Shown here one piece after another: positions 56,548-64,000 of a stretch of 64,000 nt of DNA. Source of the DNA: Burkholderia stagnalis (GTDB taxonomy: Bacteria; Pseudomonadota; Gammaproteobacteria; Burkholderiales; Burkholderiaceae); NCBI RefSeq assembly GCF_902830275.1, contig NZ_CADESW010000008.1:124001-188000 (forward strand). The letters run 5' to 3'. Numbering within the stretch: position 1 is the first letter of the stretch; every line of letters begins with the position of its first letter. Made by a program: the position numbers and the translations under genes. The notes under the pieces are model-generated. The model was not told the origin of the DNA. It ran no database searches and saw only the letters and a list, made by a program, of their open reading frames with translations.

Positions 56548-57972
56548 ATGAAGCGTTACGCGGCGCTGGCGAAGACGATCGCGGATTCTATCCGGCGCGG
56601 CGATTTAGTGCCAGGTGCACGCATCCCGACCATTCGCGCCGCGAGCCATGCGTACCACGTGAGCCCGACCACCGTGTTCCGTGCGTACTACCTGCTCGAG
56701 AGCGAGGGCTTGATCGTCGCGCGGCCGCGCTCCGGTTATTTCGTGTCCGATCTCGGCGGCAAGCGGCTGCGCTCGAACCACGGCCCGCCGCGAAAAACCG
56801 CCGCCGCGCGAAACGCCAGCCCGGACGATGCGCTGCGCAGGCTCGTGGATTCCATCAAGCACGAGGACATCGTTCCGCTGGGCTCGGCATTCGCAAGCTA
56901 TTCGCTGTTCCCGATGAACAGCCTGTGGCGATGCGTAACGTCGGCGGCGCGCAACATGGATCGCACCAAGCTGCTGTCGGGGTTCCCGCCTGGAGACGAA
57001 GGGCTGCGCCGCCAGATCGCGCTGCGTTACCTGATCGCGGGCGCGGCGTTGCCGATGGACGAGATCGTGATCACGACCGGCGCGCTGGAAGCGCTGATGC
57101 TGAGCCTCGAAGCGCTGACGCACCCGGGCGAAGTGGTCGCGATCGAACGCCCCGCATTCCATGCGGTATTGCAGGCGGTGGAGCGCCTGCATCTGAAGGC
57201 CGTCGAAATCCCGGTCGATCCGCGCACCGGGCTCGATCTCGATGCACTCGCGAGCGCGCTCGACACGCATCCGATCCGCGCATGCTGGCTCATGACGTCG
57301 TTCCACAACCCGACCGGCGCGACACTCTCCGACGAGCGCAAGCGCGCGCTGATCGCCCTGCTCGCTGCCCACGAGGTGCCGCTGATCGAGGACGACGTGT
57401 TCGGCGAGCTGTACTTCGGCTCGGTGCCGGTGCGTCCGGCGAAGCTGTACGACGATAGCGGGCTCGTGCTGCATTGCGGCTCGTTCTCGAAATGCCTCGC
57501 GCCGGGCTTCCGGATCGGCTGGGTCGCGGCCGGGCGCTACGTGCAGCAGATCCGGCACGCGAAATGCGTCGCCGCGCCCGCGGCCGACGTGCCCGCGCAA
57601 CTGGCCATCTCGAACTATCTGCAGGACGGCGGATACGACCGCTTCCTGCGCAAGCTGCGGCGCAATCTTGCCGCGCACCAGGCGCAGATGCTGGCCGCCG
57701 TGCGTGCATATTTTCCACAAGGCACGGAAGTCATTGCACCGCGCGGCGGCTATTTCCTGTGGATCGAACTGCCGCCGCGCGTCGATGCGCTGCGCCTGTT
57801 CGGCGCCGCAATGGAGAACGGCATCAGCCTCGCGCCCGGGCCGATCTTTTCGGCCTCCGGCGGATTCCGCCGCTACGTGCGCCTCAACTACGGCCGGCCG
57901 TGGACGCCCGCCGTCGAACACGCGATGCAGACCCTCGGCGCGCTGGCCGCGCGGCAACGGCATACCCACTAG
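56548..57972 (+). CDS. MocR-type GntR/aminotransferase-like regulator
   Basis: The 474-residue protein joins a GntR winged helix (about 1-70, KTIADSIRRGDLVPGARIPT, then AYHVSPTTVFRAYYLLESEG) to a fold-type I aminotransferase-like domain (about 105-470). The PLP-lysine segment is HCGSFSKCLAPGFRIGW, preceded by EDDVFGELYFG. MocR proteins sense PLP-linked metabolites. The start at 56548 begins the HTH; an ATG at 56482 also has a purine-rich site. It is divergent from the propeller protein and upstream of the aldolase. The target is unknown. Confidence 0.88.
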   Translation: MKRYAALAKTIADSIRRGDLVPGARIPTIRAASHAYHVSPTTVFRAYYLLESEGLIVARPRSGYFVSDLGGKRLRSNHGPPRKTAAARNASPDDALRRLVDSIKHEDIVPLGSAFASYSLFPMNSLWRCVTSAARNMDRTKLLSGFPPGDEGLRRQIALRYLIAGAALPMDEIVITTGALEALMLSLEALTHPGEVVAIERPAFHAVLQAVERLHLKAVEIPVDPRTGLDLDALASALDTHPIRACWLMTSFHNPTGATLSDERKRALIALLAAHEVPLIEDDVFGELYFGSVPVRPAKLYDDSGLVLHCGSFSKCLAPGFRIGWVAAGRYVQQIRHAKCVAAPAADVPAQLAISNYLQDGGYDRFLRKLRRNLAAHQAQMLAAVRAYFPQGTEVIAPRGGYFLWIELPPRVDALRLFGAAMENGISLAPGPIFSASGGFRRYVRLNYGRPWTPAVEHAMQTLGALAARQRHTH

Positions 57973-58152
57973 CCCAGGCACGGAAGATGCCCCATTCACG
58001 TACCGATCATGCGCGGCACGCGCCTTGCGTTCTCGCCCGTGCGCGACAAAGAATGAAGATCGGAGAGCAGGCGGATGTGACGCGAGCAATCAAGCGAGCA
58101 ATAAAACGGGCGGCATGCAAGGCCGCATGGCGGGTTTCAACGGAGGAATCCC

Positions 58153-59175
58153 ATGAGCACCGAGAGCGCACTCCAGGCGACGATCCAGGCACTCGTTCAG
58201 GATGGCAAAGGGCTGCTGGCGGCCGACGAAAGCGGGCCGACCATCGCGAAGCGCTTCAAGACGATCGCGGTCGAATCGACTGAAGAGAACCGCCGCGCAT
58301 GGCGCAGCCTGTTGCTGTCGACGCCGGGCCTCGGCGAATTCGTCAGCGGCGTGATCCTGTATGAAGAGACGCTCGGGCAATCCGCGGACGACGGCACGCC
58401 GTTGCCCGAACTCGCCGCACGCCAGCAGATCGTGCCCGGCATCAAGGTCGATGCGGGCAAGATTCCGCTCGCGCTCGCGCCCGGCGACGAAATCACGCAA
58501 GGGCTCGACGGGCTCGCGGCGCGCCTCGACGGCTACCGGCGGCAAGGCGCGCGGTTCGCGAAATGGCGCGCGGTGTACAACGTGTCCGCCACGCTGCCGG
58601 GCCGCGCGGCGATCGAGGCGAACGCCGAAGCGCTCGCGCGCTATGCGGCGATCTGCCAGGAAGCCGGCGTCGTGCCGATCGTCGAACCGGAAGTGCTGAT
58701 GGACGGCGATCATTCGCTCGCACGGTGCGCGCAAGTGACCGACGCCGTGCTGCATGCGGTGTTCGACGCGCTGCATCGGCACAGCGTCGTGCTGGCGCAC
58801 ATGCTGCTCAAGCCGAGCATGGTCGTCGCGGGCAGCACGCACGCGACGCAGCCGGCCCCCGCCGAAGTCGCCGCGGCGACGGTGCACCTGTTGCGCAGCG
58901 TCGTGCCGGCCGAAGTCCCCGGCATCTTCTTCCTGTCCGGCGGGCAGACGCCCGAAGAAGCGACGGCCCATCTCGACGCGATGAATCGCATCGCCGGGCG
59001 GCCGTGGCTGCTGAGCTTTTCGTATGGACGCGCGCTGCAGGAGCCGCCGCTGGCCGCGTGGAAGGGACAGGCGGCCAACGTCCGCGCCGCGCAGGATGCG
59101 CTGCTGCTGCGCGCACGCCTGAACGGCGCAGCCTGTCGCGGCCAGTACGACGCGGCGATGGAGCGTGCCGCCTGA
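58153..59175 (+). CDS. Class I fructose-bisphosphate aldolase
   Basis: This 340-residue Schiff-base aldolase cleaves fructose-1,6-bisphosphate to triose phosphates. It shows LLAADESGPTIAKRF near residue 21, GIKVDAGK at about 97, PIVEPEVLMDGDHS and the Schiff-base Lys220 in HMLLKPSMV, then FLSGGQTPEEATAHLDAM. The length and motifs suit the eukaryote-like class I type found in some Burkholderia besides a class II enzyme. GGAGGAATCCC stands before the start. It is 180 bases after the MocR gene. Confidence 0.93.
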   Translation: MSTESALQATIQALVQDGKGLLAADESGPTIAKRFKTIAVESTEENRRAWRSLLLSTPGLGEFVSGVILYEETLGQSADDGTPLPELAARQQIVPGIKVDAGKIPLALAPGDEITQGLDGLAARLDGYRRQGARFAKWRAVYNVSATLPGRAAIEANAEALARYAAICQEAGVVPIVEPEVLMDGDHSLARCAQVTDAVLHAVFDALHRHSVVLAHMLLKPSMVVAGSTHATQPAPAEVAAATVHLLRSVVPAEVPGIFFLSGGQTPEEATAHLDAMNRIAGRPWLLSFSYGRALQEPPLAAWKGQAANVRAAQDALLLRARLNGAACRGQYDAAMERAA

Positions 59176-59230
59176 ATGGAGCCGGGCGGATGTCGCCCGG
59201 TCGATCGAACATGTCCGGCCTTGTCGAATC

Positions 59231-60100
59231 ATGCAAGTCCTGCCCAACCGGAAAATCGTCGCACGCGACACGCTGACAGGTGTACTGAGCGCGCATGCGC
59301 GGTCGCGGCACATCGCGTGCTGCCGCTGCACGCAATGCGGATTCATCGCGTTCCGAGCGCTCGAGCATTGCCCCGCGTGCGGGCGGTGGAACTGGCCGTT
59401 CGAGCCGCTGGCCGAGCAGCCGCGGCGTGCGCTTGCCGACCACCCCATGCGGCCGGTCGATGCGTGGGACGCGCGCGTTGCCCGCTTCTTCCACCATGTC
59501 GCCGTCAACCAGCCGCGCGCATCGACCGCGCCAATGCTGAGCCTCGTGACGCTCTTCCTGCTGTTCGGCGGCTACGTCGGGCTCGACAGGATGTGCAGGC
59601 TCGACCCCGTCTGCCGGACGCAGGACGTATCCGAGGCGCCGGCAATCGCCGGCGACTTGCATGCGCAGGCGGAGCTTGCTGCCCAGTCGGCCGATTTGCC
59701 GGTGCTGCCGCCGCCCGTCTATCCGTTTCACGCGACCGACCCGCCTCGTGTCGCGGCCGGCGCAGGCAGCGGACCGGGCGCGGAGGATCGGCTCGCGGGC
59801 CGCCCGAAGCAGGACGCGCCCCCCGTGCGCGCGCCCGCCCCCGTGCGCACGCAGAATGCGATCGCCGCACGCGCGCCGGTCAATACGCTTGCCGCGCGCC
59901 CATGCGCGCTCCGTAACGAATCCGGTTGCGCGCGAATGCGCGCCGCCGCGCTGCGCACCGCGGAACCGCGCGACAGGCGCGATACGGCTCCGGCGCGTCA
60001 TGCGCAGAAGACGATACGCCGCGTGAGCGCGCACCCCGAGCCCGCGCGGCGCTCCGGGTCGCACCGTATCGAACTCGCCCGGCTCTATCGCGGGCACTGA
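59231..60100 (+). CDS. Zinc-ribbon membrane protein of unknown function
   Basis: I do not recognise this 289-residue protein. Residues about 27-55 hold a zinc ribbon (CCRCTQCGF, then HCPACGRWNW), with two CxxC pairs 14 residues apart. A single hydrophobic segment follows at about 100-117 (LSLVTLFLLFGGYVGLDRM). The C-terminal 165 residues are rich in Ala, Pro and Arg and probably disordered. This resembles membrane-anchored zinc-ribbon proteins. The start at 59231 lacks a clear ribosome-binding site. It may follow the aldolase in the same transcript. Confidence 0.6.
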   Translation: MQVLPNRKIVARDTLTGVLSAHARSRHIACCRCTQCGFIAFRALEHCPACGRWNWPFEPLAEQPRRALADHPMRPVDAWDARVARFFHHVAVNQPRASTAPMLSLVTLFLLFGGYVGLDRMCRLDPVCRTQDVSEAPAIAGDLHAQAELAAQSADLPVLPPPVYPFHATDPPRVAAGAGSGPGAEDRLAGRPKQDAPPVRAPAPVRTQNAIAARAPVNTLAARPCALRNESGCARMRAAALRTAEPRDRRDTAPARHAQKTIRRVSAHPEPARRSGSHRIELARLYRGH

Positions 60101-60139
60101 GCGCGCGATTCCCGCACGCACGAATGCATGAATACACGA

Positions 60140-60169
60140 AGGGCCGGGGCGTATGACCGCCCCGGCCCT
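60140..60169. terminator. GC-rich hairpin between convergent genes
   Basis: AGGGCCGGGGCG (60140-60151) and CGCCCCGGCCCT (60158-60169) form a perfect 12-bp stem with a 6-base loop. It lies between the convergent zinc-ribbon and fdhA genes. There is no T tract, so ending by stem strength alone is assumed. Confidence 0.55.
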
Positions 60170-60193
60170 CCGATTGCCGCACCGCCGGCCGCG

Positions 60194-61390
60194 TTACGCC
60201 GCCAGCATGCCGTGCGGATCGATGACGAATTTGCGCGGCGCGCCGCCGTCGAACTTCTTGTAGCCGTCCGGCGCCTGGTCGAGCGAGATCACCGTCACGT
60301 TGACGATCTTCGCGATCGGCAGCCGGTCGAACAGGATCGCCTGCATCAGGTTGCGGTTGTACTTCAGCACCGGCGTCTGGCCCGTGAAGAACGAATGCGA
60401 CTTCGCCCAGCCGAGGCCGAAGCGGATGCTCAGGCTGCCGTGCTGCGCGGCCTTGTCCTTCGCGCCCGGATCATCCGTCACGTACAGGCCCGGGATGCCG
60501 ATCGCGCCGGCCGGCCGCGTGATTTCCATCAGCGAGTTCAGCACCGTCGCGGGCGCTTCTTCCGCATGCCCCGACGAGCCATGGCCGTGCGCCTCGAAGC
60601 CGACGCAGTCGACCGCGCAATCGATCTCGGGCGTGCCGAGGATCTGCGCGATCTGCTCGCCGAGCGTCGCGTCCTTCGACAGGTCGACCGTCTCGAAGCC
60701 CATCGCCCTCGCGTGCGCGAGGCGCTCCGCGTTCATGTCGCCGACGATCGTGACCGCCGCGCCGAGCAGGCGCGCCGAGGCGGCCGCCGCCATCCCGACC
60801 GGGCCCGCGCCCGCGATGTACACCGTCGAGCCGGGCTTCACCCCCGCGCTCACCGCGCCGTGATAGCCGGTCGGCAAGATGTCCGACAGGCAGGTGAGAT
60901 CGCGGATCTTCGCCAATGCCTGATCGCGGTCGGGGAACTTCAGCAGGTTGAAGTCCGCGTACGGCACCAGCACGTACTCGGCCTGCCCGCCGATCCAGCC
61001 GCCCATGTCGACGTAGCCGTACGCGCCGCCCGCGCGAGACGGGTTCACGTTCAGGCACACGCCCGTCTGCTGCTCCTTGCACATCGGGCAGCGGCCGCAC
61101 GCGACGTTGAACGGCACCGACACGATGTCGCCGAGCTTCAGCGTCTCGACGTCGCGGCCGACCTCGACCACCTCGCCGGTGATCTCGTGGCCGAGCACGA
61201 GGCCGACGGGCGCGGTCGTGCGGCCGCGCACCATGTGCTGGTCGGAACCGCAGATGTTCGTGCTGACCACTTTCAGGATCACGCCGTGGCCGATCGCGCG
61301 GCCGCTCGGATCGACCATCTTCGGATAATCGATCTTCTGCACCTCGACCTGGCCCGGCCCAAGATAGACGACACCTCGATTGCTGCTCAT
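60194..61390 (-). CDS. fdhA: Glutathione-independent formaldehyde dehydrogenase
   Basis: The 398-residue zinc alcohol dehydrogenase-like enzyme oxidises formaldehyde with NAD without glutathione. Catalytic zinc ligands appear as Cys47 and His68-Glu69, and structural zinc ligands as Cys98, Cys101, Cys104 and Cys112. The NAD site is YIAGAGPVGMAAAASARLLG. The long insert and GHGSSGHAEEAP are typical of the Pseudomonas putida-type FdhA. It would remove formaldehyde released by GbcA and dimethylglycine demethylase. The start at 61390 begins the family N-terminus; GGAG lies upstream. Confidence 0.95.
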   Translation of the reverse strand: MSSNRGVVYLGPGQVEVQKIDYPKMVDPSGRAIGHGVILKVVSTNICGSDQHMVRGRTTAPVGLVLGHEITGEVVEVGRDVETLKLGDIVSVPFNVACGRCPMCKEQQTGVCLNVNPSRAGGAYGYVDMGGWIGGQAEYVLVPYADFNLLKFPDRDQALAKIRDLTCLSDILPTGYHGAVSAGVKPGSTVYIAGAGPVGMAAAASARLLGAAVTIVGDMNAERLAHARAMGFETVDLSKDATLGEQIAQILGTPEIDCAVDCVGFEAHGHGSSGHAEEAPATVLNSLMEITRPAGAIGIPGLYVTDDPGAKDKAAQHGSLSIRFGLGWAKSHSFFTGQTPVLKYNRNLMQAILFDRLPIAKIVNVTVISLDQAPDGYKKFDGGAPRKFVIDPHGMLAA

Positions 61391-61568
61391 CGTATTGTCT
61401 CCATGTCTCGTTGGATGGCGCTGCGGCCCGCCGGCGGATGAGGCGAGCAGGCAGCGCGCTGTTCGAGAGTAGTCCGGGACGTGGGGGGGCCGATGTGCTA
61501 AACGCGACATGGGTTTGATCCGGGCCGACATGGGCGGCCGGCAGGCGGGAAGCGGGAGGCGCGGCCGT

Positions 61569-62759
61569 TCACCCGCCCTGATTGTCACGAATCACCGCCG
61601 CAGCAGCCGCTTCCGCCTCGCTCGCGACACCGTCATGCACGCGCGTGCTTTGCACCGGCATCGGCGGCTCGCCGTCGAGCGCATGCCCGCCGCGCTCGTG
61701 CGTATCCACCGCCACCCGCATCGACAGCCCGACGCGCAGCGGATGCGCGGCAAGGTCCGCCGCCTCGATCGCGATCACGACCGGCACGCGCTGCACGACC
61801 TTGATCCAGTTGCCCGCCGCGTTCTGCGACGGCAGCATCGAGAACGCACTGCCGGTGCCCGCCGAGAAGCCCTGCACGCGGCCGCGATAGACGACGCGCG
61901 TGCCGTAGAGATCCGACACGATCTCGACCGGCTGGCCGACGCGCATGTGCCGGATCTGCCCTTCCTTGAAGTTCGCCTCGATCCACAGCTGCTTCAACTG
62001 CACGATCGACATCAGCGGCACGCCCGGCCCGACCTGCTGGCCGACCTGCACCGCGCGCTGGCCGACCGTGCCGTCGACCGGCGCGACGATCGTCGTGCGC
62101 TTCAGGTTGCGGTACGCAAGCTTGAACTGCGCGGCCGCCTGCACGACGGCCGGGCTCTCGTCGACCGGCAGCTTGCCGCCGAGCGCACGCGCGGCATCGA
62201 GCTGCGCCTGCGCAGCCGCGAGATTCGCCTGCGCACCGGCCGCCGCCGCACGCGCGCGCGCGAGTTCCTCCGGCGCGACGATCTCGACCGACGCGCCGGA
62301 GCGCGCCGCGAGCGCGCGCTGCGCGAGCGACAGGTCCGCGCGCCGCGCGTTCACCGCTTCGACGTACATCGTGTTCGAGATCTTCGCGTTCGCGACCTGC
62401 CGCACGGCCTGCTCGAGTTGCGCCTTCGCCTGCGCGAACGCGACCGACGCCTCCGCGTCGTCGAGCCGCACGAGCGTCTGCCCCGCGCGCACCGTGTGCG
62501 TATCGCCCACCAGCACGTCGGTGACGGTGCCCGGCACCTGCGCGGCCACCTGCACGATGCTGCCGGCCACGTACGCGTCGTCGGTGTCCTCGTAGTAGCG
62601 GTCGCTGATCAGCCAGTACGCGAGCCACGCGAGCGCGGCCAGCAGCACGACCGCGAAGAACACGGTGAAGCGCTTGCGGCGCGTCGCGCGGCGCGCATCG
62701 CGTTCCGGGTCGTTCAGCGCGGCCGGCTGCGCGGCAGTATGAAGGTTGTCGTGGTGCAT
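61569..62759 (-). CDS. Membrane fusion protein, EmrA/HlyD family
   Basis: This 396-residue periplasmic adaptor has one N-terminal membrane helix (FTVFFAVVLLAALAWLAYWL, about 30-50) and a biotinyl-lipoyl-like part (YVAGSIVQVAAQVPGTVTDV). An alpha-helical hairpin (about 115-200) and a beta-barrel (NLKRTTIVAPVDGTVGQRAV) follow. It links an inner-membrane exporter to the outer-membrane protein encoded just upstream (one-base stop/start overlap). No EmrB-like pump follows downstream; fdhA does. The pump must be beyond the window's right end or elsewhere. Confidence 0.88.
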   Translation of the reverse strand: MHHDNLHTAAQPAALNDPERDARRATRRKRFTVFFAVVLLAALAWLAYWLISDRYYEDTDDAYVAGSIVQVAAQVPGTVTDVLVGDTHTVRAGQTLVRLDDAEASVAFAQAKAQLEQAVRQVANAKISNTMYVEAVNARRADLSLAQRALAARSGASVEIVAPEELARARAAAAGAQANLAAAQAQLDAARALGGKLPVDESPAVVQAAAQFKLAYRNLKRTTIVAPVDGTVGQRAVQVGQQVGPGVPLMSIVQLKQLWIEANFKEGQIRHMRVGQPVEIVSDLYGTRVVYRGRVQGFSAGTGSAFSMLPSQNAAGNWIKVVQRVPVVIAIEAADLAAHPLRVGLSMRVAVDTHERGGHALDGEPPMPVQSTRVHDGVASEAEAAAAAVIRDNQGG

Positions 62760-64000
62760 CAGTCGCTTTGCGTAACGATCAGACGATCGTGCTGGAAGAC
62801 GGGTTTCGCCGTCGGCGTCGGGCTCGCCGATGCCGCGCGCGCGAGAACAGGCGTACCGCGAGGCGCCGCGCCGGGGTCGGTCACGCCGACCATCGACGCA
62901 CGCGCCGCGTCGTCGCGCCGTGCGGGTGCGGGTGCAGGTGCAGGTGCAGGTGCAGGCGCAGGTGCGACACTCGCCGCACCGGTAGCCGGTGGCCCGGCAA
63001 CGCGCTCCGGGCGCGCGTCGTTCGACGTACCCGCCGCCGCAGCCCGGCTCGCGGCCGCAGCGGTCGCAGCACCGCGCCTCGCCGCCCCGCTGCGCGCCTG
63101 ATGCACGGCCGGCGCCTGCGCCACCGTTGCGCCTGCGTCGAACCCGCCGCCCAGCGCACCGATCAGCGCGACGCGCAGCGTGCGCTGCCGGCCCAGCGTC
63201 GCGATCAGTTGCGCGCGCTCGTCGATCAGCGTGAGATCCGCGACGTCGACGTCCTTCTGCATCAGCACCCCGCGCCGGTGCCGGTCGGCCGCGATCTGCA
63301 CGATCTTCTGCGCGGCGTTCACCGCGTCCTGCTGTTGCGCGACGAGCGTCTGCGCGGTCTGCAGCGACGTGACGAGCTGCGCGACCTGCCCGAGCGCGTC
63401 GTCGACGGCCTTGTTGTACAGGCCGATCGCAACGTCCGCCTGCGCGACGTCCGCGCCGAGCTTCGCCTTCAGCCGCCCGCGATCGAAGATCGGCAGCGAC
63501 ACCGCCGGGCCGACCGAGCCCGCGAGCGCGTCGCGCTTGAACAGCGACGCGGGCGCCAGCGCGAACACGCCGCCGAGCGCGACGAGGTTCACGTCCGGAT
63601 AGAACTCCGCGCGCGTCGCGTCGGCGCTCGCATACGCGGCCTCGACGCGCAGCCGCGCGGCGACGATGTCGGGCCGGCGGCCGAGCAGGTCGGCCGGCAG
63701 CCGCGCGGGCAGCGGCGCATCGCCGAGCTTGCCGACGCGCGGGCGCTGCAGCGCGAGGCCGCGCTCGGGGCCGCGCCCCGACAGCACGCCGAGCTGCAGC
63801 TGCGCGAGCTTGATCTGCTCGTCGTTCAGCGCGATCTGCGCAAGCAGGCGGCTGCGCTTGATCGACGCGTCGCTCGCGTCGTACGCGTTGTCGAGGCCGC
63901 GCGCGGTGCGCTCGCGCAGCACCGTCGTCACCCGCTCGCTCACCTTCTGCTTCTGCTGCAGCAGGTCGCGCGCCGCATACGCCTCGTCGAGCCGGCAGTA
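62759..64000 (-). CDS. Outer membrane efflux lipoprotein/TolC family protein, partial
   Basis: The frame runs from the stop at 62759 to the window edge without interruption, so its N-terminus is outside. The visible 413 residues include SLPIFDRGRLKAKLGADVAQ and ADVAIGLYNKAVDDALGQVA, the TolC-type (NodT) helices. The C-terminal 120 residues (after about 290) are unusual: an Ala-, Pro- and Arg-rich low-complexity tail with seven Ala-Pro pairs. It forms an export system with the EmrA-like protein. Confidence 0.85.
   Translation of the reverse strand, partial: YCRLDEAYAARDLLQQKQKVSERVTTVLRERTARGLDNAYDASDASIKRSRLLAQIALNDEQIKLAQLQLGVLSGRGPERGLALQRPRVGKLGDAPLPARLPADLLGRRPDIVAARLRVEAAYASADATRAEFYPDVNLVALGGVFALAPASLFKRDALAGSVGPAVSLPIFDRGRLKAKLGADVAQADVAIGLYNKAVDDALGQVAQLVTSLQTAQTLVAQQQDAVNAAQKIVQIAADRHRRGVLMQKDVDVADLTLIDERAQLIATLGRQRTLRVALIGALGGGFDAGATVAQAPAVHQARSGAARRGAATAAAASRAAAAGTSNDARPERVAGPPATGAASVAPAPAPAPAPAPAPARRDDAARASMVGVTDPGAAPRGTPVLARAASASPTPTAKPVFQHDRLIVTQSD
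62921..62962. repeat. Hexanucleotide TGCRGG tandem repeat in coding sequence
   Basis: Seven tandem units (two TGCGGG, four TGCAGG, one CGCAGG) encode the Ala-Pro repeat of the efflux protein tail. Hexamer steps keep the frame, so length changes would alter the tail without breaking the gene. Confidence 0.8.

Noticed and set aside
62921..62962. Possible CRISPR-like repeat
   Set aside because: The units are six bases in direct tandem with no spacers and lie inside a coding region.

Overview
The window is GC-rich DNA with gene families, codon use and gene order typical of Burkholderia, most likely a Burkholderia cepacia complex species. The density of catabolic, transport and regulatory genes suggests a secondary replicon. 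This is inferred from gene content: there is no rRNA, tRNA or replication gene to settle it.

Region by region: (1) 1-2843 holds the end of a secreted zinc metallopeptidase, a secreted M28 aminopeptidase and a YbjQ-type protein. (2) 2865-8165 is an iron-uptake block read leftward: TonB siderophore receptor, PiuC-type dioxygenase, PepSY membrane protein, with a Fur-box-like palindrome before the receptor, plus an EntS-like exporter. (3) 8315-12182 carries a LysR regulator divergent from an FMN azoreductase, an alpha/beta hydrolase and an AraC regulator. (4) About 12170-18175 looks like an inserted, partly decayed island of different base composition. It holds the stump of an NCS1 permease, a GlxA-type regulator, a SnoaL-like secreted protein, a Tat-exported DJ-1/PfpI protein, an SDR without its catalytic Tyr, a frameshifted IS5-type transposase, and an OYE-ArsR operon with a palindromic operator. 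(5) 18303-24354 has a porin, a choline-type binding protein, choline sulfatase with its LysR regulator, and PurU.

(6) 24409-24693 is a striking nested palindrome (29-bp outer arms around two long hairpins, each holding a smaller one) between convergent genes. (7) 24730-31438 is a catabolic cluster (MHS transporter, IclR regulator, cyclase-family hydrolase, SDR, 3-hydroxyacyl-CoA-dehydrogenase-like enzyme, AtoE transporter) of unknown substrate. (8) 31521-38957 is a sugar ABC transporter with a kinase and a sugar epimerase/isomerase, divergent from a LacI repressor with two matching operators. (9) 39071-54797 is the glycine betaine to glycine pathway: APC permease, ProX-like binding protein, GbcB, GbcA, EtfB, EtfA, DgcB, DgcA, a V4R-type protein, a dipeptidase, GlyA, and the divergent activator GbdR. 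Choline sulfatase (region 5) can supply choline to this pathway. GlyA, PurU and the formaldehyde dehydrogenase FdhA at 60194-61390 would handle the one-carbon units released.

(10) 54862-64000 has a secreted beta-propeller/discoidin protein, a MocR-type regulator, class I fructose-bisphosphate aldolase, a zinc-ribbon membrane protein, FdhA, and an EmrA-like adaptor with an outer-membrane efflux protein that runs off the end of the window. I saw no CRISPR array, tRNA, rRNA or intact insertion sequence.
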